This document shows positions 58,672-64,000 of a stretch of DNA of 64,000 nucleotides, in pieces. The stretch spans positions 57,347 to 121,346 of the forward strand of contig JAIUJO010000229.1 in assembly GCA_023846275.1 (NCBI GenBank), in the 5' to 3' direction. Below the pieces are notes generated by a model. The model was not told the DNA's origin, made no database searches, and worked only from the letters and a program-made list of their open reading frames with translations. This stretch comes from Vanilla planifolia (Eukaryota; Streptophyta; Magnoliopsida; Asparagales; Orchidaceae). Position 1 is the stretch's first letter, and each line of letters begins with the position of its first letter. Both the position numbers and the translations under genes were made by a program.

Positions 58672-61649
58672 GAAGTTAGGTATTAAGAAGGTCACTGCAT
58701 ACATATAATGAAATGTTTTATGAGAAATTTTTATTCTCAGTTAAAAATATTTTGTTTCTTTTTTATTTGTAAAAATATATTTTATGCACTATTGCGATAG
58801 TTAATTTTTTACCTTTAATATTAGTTTGTATTTTATATACTTATTTCACATTTCTTTACTATTTTATCTTTTTTTTCATATTTTTAGCTAATATGCCTTG
58901 CATTATGACAAAATTTGAATATTATTTTCCAGATTTTAAAAATTTTTTAGTATTGTTTACTTTCTTATTTTAATTTAAATATTTCATTTTAAAAAAATTA
59001 TTTTTTAAAATTTTTCAAAGCATTGCTGATTACAGTTTTGAAGTAATATAAATTTTTGTTGTTATATTTTCAACATCTTGAGTAGTATATAAATTTATTT
59101 GATTTGTTACACCAATAATTTTATTTCAAATGTTAGATATTTTACATTACTGAAAATATATAATGAATTTATGTGTCCTAATTTTGATTGATTTAAATAT
59201 TTTCAATAACATTAGCATTTATTTCTTCATTATAATATTTTATTTTATATTTGCTTCAACATAAAGTTTCAATACTAATTGCCTTCGAAGATTTATGTGA
59301 TAACTTTTTTGGCATTAAAAATTTTTTGCTTTTGTTATTAAAGGAATTATTTCAAAACAATAAAACAAACTTTTTTTAAGTTACAATAATTTGCCCTACA
59401 AAACATAAAGTTTTAAAATTTTTTAATTTATGTAATATTATAATGAAAATTCTTTTTTTTATAAATAAAATTACACCACCATCAAAAGTGTACGATATGA
59501 TTAGTACATAAAATATTTGACGAAAACATGTTCTCGTAAAATATAACTAGTACATAAATGATATGATGACTTAATTATTGTATGGAGAGAACTATAAGGC
59601 AATAAATAATCAAAAATATTCAATGATATAACAAGAAAATTGTTCAAGTAATTTAAAATCTTGTCAAAGAAGACATTGTAAATAAAAAAATTAAAAAAAT
59701 CTTTAAATTAAAAATTTTAAATTATGTGCATTTCATTACAAAAAAATATATCGTTTAACATAGAATAAGTCTCAAAAAAACTCATGTCAAATTGTTTAAC
59801 ATTTAAAATAAAAAACAATTATGCAACGAAAGTAAAAAAAAATCACAATTGCAAAGAAAAATATTCAAATATCAAAAATGTATAAAACATATAGGTATTA
59901 AAATAATAGAAAAATAAAAATGATCTAATAACAAATACACCTTATTTTTTCAAATTCTATGGTCTAATAATAAGTACACCAAGTTTTTCAAATTTCACAT
60001 TTTAATGTAAAAAAAAATAAATAATATTTTATTATATATTGATTGGGAAATCATTTGTTCAAACATTAAATATTTTCAATAATAAAGTAGAATTAGACAA
60101 TTGGATTTTTAATTAAGATATAATTATTTTTTCAAAATATGACCACCAAACTGAGAAAAATAAAATGAATGAAGAGGGAAATCTAAAAGGTATCTCCATA
60201 ATAAAAAGTATAAATATTTCGAACATTATGAGATCACTTAATGGGAAATTTTGTTCGAAATTTTTCTTGTATTATACAAATTTTTTAGACAATTTACTCA
60301 TAAAGTTAGGATTTTATAATTTTTTATTTAGCTTAAATATTATTTTTGTTACTTGTGTAATATTTTTATCTAAGTTGGACACTTGTTATATTTTCCTTCT
60401 TTTATATTTTCTTATATTAAAAAAATTAAATTTTTATAATTTAAATAATTTTGTACAATTATGAAGGTTTAAAGAATAATCTAAGTAAAATAATATTCAA
60501 AATATTAACATTTACTTCAAAAAGGTAAACATAATAATATAAAAAATTATATGACAAAAAGATTGCATGAATTAATAAACATTTTTCATTTATAATACAA
60601 TGGTAAATGTGCTAACCTACAAAACAATTTCATAAAAAAATAAAAAATTTAAAAGCATAAATTAATAAATAAGAAAAATGATGGAGTGATAAGTTAATAA
60701 ATAACAAAAAGCATAGCATGAATACATTTAAAGTTTGAAATTTATTTACAAAGTTGTTTAGGAAAAATTTTATAATGATTTAGTTATTTAAAATATTTTT
60801 TTGAAAAATTATAAAAAAATAATTGTAATAGTAAATATCATTAAATATTTACTATTTAAAAAATTTGGAAATGAGTAATAACTTTTATCCCAATAATTAT
60901 TATAAATTATTCTTATTAAACAAAAAGGTATTATAAAAATAGAAAAAGCAAAACAGTAAGGATCATAGCAATAATATTGTATGCAACAATACAAGCAAAG
61001 TAAATATACAAATATAAGTAGAATATAAAGTAAAAATTAAACCTAATGAATAGACTATTGCATATAATTGTCCATAATTTGGAAAATGAAATATAGTAAT
61101 TTGTTAGAGCAATTAAATAATTATGATTTGACCACATGGAAAGAAGTATGAAAATAATAAAACTTTTAAATAAACAAAAATTAAAAACAATTAAAAATTA
61201 TATCGGCATAATAAATCAATATATGTTTTTTTATTATCATAATCCTAAGAAATATGTTTGTACACCTCCATAAAATTAAAACATTTCCAGTGATTAATAA
61301 ATCTAAAATATAAATATTGATGTATAGAATTTTTAAATATTCAAAATTTTATGCATAATAAAGTAATCAAAATTTTTCGTATTATATGTCAAACTTTATT
61401 TTGCCAACAAATAAAAAATGTGTAATAAAAATTTCTTAGGTCAAATATTTAATTATATATAAAAAGTTAAAAAAATTAAATTGGTAACAAATTCATAATA
61501 TTAAGTTTTTAAAAGAGATTTTTGTGATACATAAATAAATTTTTTTATGTAAATAAACTTAGTAAAACATTTATTAAAAACTTAAATATATATATAACAT
61601 GTGGTATAAATAAAAAATGTAAATTAAGAAAAATTTTAATTACTAAATT

Positions 61650-62000
61650 GTTATGCGGTCCATTGCATATCTTCAAATTAGAAAATAATGACATCGTCAT
61701 TGATTACTATTCATCAGCTTGTTATAATACTCGCAAGATGATACATTAGACAAATATGTTAAATGGATGCTCTACGTACTCTCAAGCTTTTGATGCCTTT
61801 GTCTTAAGATGATGTCTCCCACTATCACATCAGACAAATGTTCTTCACAGATGGTTTTATTATTCATTTCCGAATAGATTCGTACAAATGACAAAGCATG
61901 TTGGATGCCATACAATAACTATTTTTGCTTGCCTGTTGAGCTCAATTGGATCAAGGCACCTCAAATGCAACAACTAAAAATGTTAGATAATGTCAATTAT
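61650..62000. other. GC-richer island, unassigned
   Basis: About 350 bp with more balanced base use than the A-rich DNA around it. No frame longer than about 50 codons and no recognised motif on either strand. Possibly a younger fragment inserted into older AT-rich DNA. Confidence 0.35.
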
Positions 62001-64000
62001 TTGATGTAACAATCAAGAAATATTGTAATGTTTAGCATGAAATAATTTTTTTTAAAAAATAGTTTGCAACATTGTCACGTAGGTCATTGCCGATAAAAGA
62101 TAGCATATTGGATCAAAATATAAAAATTTTTGAAAATAGTGAAAAATCTTTTGTATTTAGAAAAATTTGATAACAAAAAAATTACTTTCATATAAACATT
62201 AAAATATTAGATATTATGTATTATCAAAGAATTTTATGTTTCAAATGAATTTATTAAATAATTAATTTTTCATAAATAGAAAGTATACCTAAAATACTTA
62301 ATTGAATTGAATAATTAAATTTAAAAGATAAATATAATAATTATAAATATATTAAAAAAATAAAAATGTATCATTAATATAATTAAATATCAATATATTA
62401 AAAATAGAAATTATCTTCACAATACATGAATAATAAACCTCTTCATACTACATGCTAAAAACACCCATAATACAAATAAAAGATATTAAAAAAATTAAAA
62501 TTTATACAAAATAATATTAATATAGTAAATCTTTAAAAAATTAAATGTTATTATTACAAATGGTGTGCAAAAACTTTAGTGATGGCAAATAAATATAAAA
62601 TTTAAATAAAAAAAATGAAAAATAATAAAGAGAAAGTACATGAAATAACAAAAAGAATATTAAATTTGTGTTCATTCTCTTATATAACCTTTAAATGATA
62701 TATGTGATCATAAACAAGGGAAAGACTCATGAATATGTCACCTAACATTTTCTCTTAATATTGTGTATATTTCTTACTATTCATGCCAATTCCAGAATAA
62801 TATTGAAATGTCAGATTAGACACTAGACATTAAAGAAATAGAAATATTTATCTCTTTTTATTTCAAATGTGATTTTTATTATTTTTATTAATTATTTATG
62901 TTTTGGTTAGTATAACATAAACTTATTTTTTATACTTTAAATACTTGAAATAATTTGTTATTATAATCGATTTTATCATCTTAAAATATTTTATCTTTTT
63001 TACATATATTTGTTTTTTAGGATAATTCTTATTCTATAAAATCGCTTTAATAATGTGCATTTCATCTCTTATTTTAAATCCAAAAGCGTCTTTTACAATA
63101 TTCACTAGATCATAGAACATAGTCATCTCGGCGCTTTTATCCATGGAATTTGATAAATAATTTCGATTTTTTTATTATTTGTCATTACCGTTATGTTTTA
63201 AGTTTTTTTTTATGTATATTATAGCATTTTCAATGTTTCTAAAGATACTTCAATTTTGTCTAAAAATTATATCTTTAATTTAATCATTTTAAATACTTAA
63301 TAATAATGAAGTCTAATTTTTTGTTCATTTGTCTTTTAATACTCTATGTAATGGAATGCTATACAGAGTATACACTTTTGTACTATTTTGCAAATAATGT
63401 ACCAAGTTTTAATGCTAGAAATTTTATGTCAAGAATTTTCCTTTTTTCATGTCTTGATTTTGGTTTAATTATCTTACCACTTTTTAAAATAAGTTTATAA
63501 GAGACAAAAAAATTTAGATATTATATTTTATTTTGACAAGACATTCCAAATTTCTTTAGTTCAAATTAAATATACAATTGAGGAAATGATTAACGTTAGA
63601 ATTGTTAAAGTTTTAAAAATTATGTCATACTATGTAAAGAAGGTTCTCCTAATAGTACAATGATTGAAAATAAATTATTATAAAATAAAAAATATAAATT
63701 AAAAAGTAAACCAATAAACTTTATTTTATATATTCAATTTTATAATATTATAATCTAATCAAATAATACATTAAACTTTTTAAATAATTGCTATAAAGTA
63801 TTATTATAGAACATAAGCATTTGAGATTTTTAAATAACTTGTTAATATTTTTAATAAATGATACAGTACAAATTTAAAAATCATAGAACAGGAAACAAAG
63901 ATAAATAATATACAAATATAGAAAACACAAAAAATAAAATCATAACAAAACAATAAGTTTTAAATTTGTTGTATAACAGCAATAAAAAGTTATATCAATA

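Larger units (their letters stand above)
58001..64000. other. AT-rich intergenic DNA, no gene recognised
   Basis: Alternating T-rich (58.6-59.4, 62.9-63.5 kb) and A-rich (59.4-62.7 kb) blocks like those at 12.6-32 kb. Open frames of 60-99 codons (for example + 60165-60464) are low-complexity and without motifs. A patch at 61.65-62.0 kb is less AT-rich and unassigned. Confidence 0.45.

Noticed and set aside
60165-60464. 99-codon plus-strand frame
   Set aside because: Asn/Phe/Leu/Ile-rich low-complexity product in AT-rich DNA, no recognisable domain and no context.
1-64000. CRISPR arrays, operons, tRNA or rRNA genes, or organelle origin
   Set aside because: No regularly spaced direct repeats, clover-leaf sequences or rRNA motifs were seen. 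The plant-type gypsy, copia and LINE content shows nuclear plant DNA rather than a bacterial or organelle genome.

Overview
The window looks like intergenic, repeat-filled DNA from a plant nuclear genome. The evidence is a nearly complete Ty3/gypsy LTR retrotransposon of the plant chromovirus type (Tekay/Del-like: about 3-kb LTRs, a tRNA-iMet primer binding site, and a C-terminal chromodomain-like tail), two decayed plant-type L1 LINEs and fragments of Ty1/copia elements. All lie in very AT-rich DNA. I found no intact host gene, tRNA, rRNA or CRISPR array. Species cannot be told from the sequence. Almost all short open frames outside the gypsy element are chance openings in AT-rich DNA or shadows of decayed elements.

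Layout: 1-2.69 kb, AT-rich with nothing recognised. 2.69-6.22 kb, LINE-A on the minus strand, with ORF1, endonuclease and reverse transcriptase all full of stops and frameshifts. 6.2-9.88 kb, AT-rich with one (AC)n microsatellite. 9.88-12.56 kb, a GC-richer block that I read as a decayed, minus-oriented gypsy-type LTR with a surviving TATA box. 12.6-34.08 kb, extremely AT-rich DNA in alternating A-rich and T-rich blocks, with two GC-richer islands. About 34.1-34.25 kb, a possible M1-aminopeptidase pseudo-exon. 35.39-38.95 kb, LINE-B on the plus strand (ORF1, endonuclease, RT and a C-terminal RNase H, all decayed). 38.95-41.41 kb, nothing recognised. 41.416-51.361 kb, the gypsy element on the minus strand. 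51.37-54.95 kb, AT-rich. 54.95-55.39 kb, copia RT fragment. About 56.3-56.6 kb, a possible gag remnant. 57.63-58.00 kb, copia RNase H fragment. 58.0-64.0 kb, AT-rich with a 43-nt T run and one GC-richer island.

The gypsy element is flanked by a perfect 5-bp target-site duplication (ttttc) and has two LTRs that differ at roughly 0.8% of sites by eye, so it is young. It is nevertheless defective as annotated. An in-frame internal deletion has removed the C-terminal half of Gag, including the zinc knuckle, and the protease active site. Two in-frame TAG codons then split the rest of pol. RT (FIDD), RNase H (DEDD), the integrase zinc finger and the two catalytic Asp are still present; the catalytic Glu lies just past the second TAG, at exact D,D(35)E spacing.

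The window therefore reads as layers of insertions of different age: an old AT-rich matrix made by decay of earlier elements, recognisable but heavily decayed LINE, copia and LTR relics, and one recent gypsy insertion. I see no new multi-gene system. The most notable structures are the Gag-protease deletion fusion, the two matching TAG changes, a tandem hairpin leader next to the primer binding site with a second polypurine tract, and phased inverted repeats in the LTRs.
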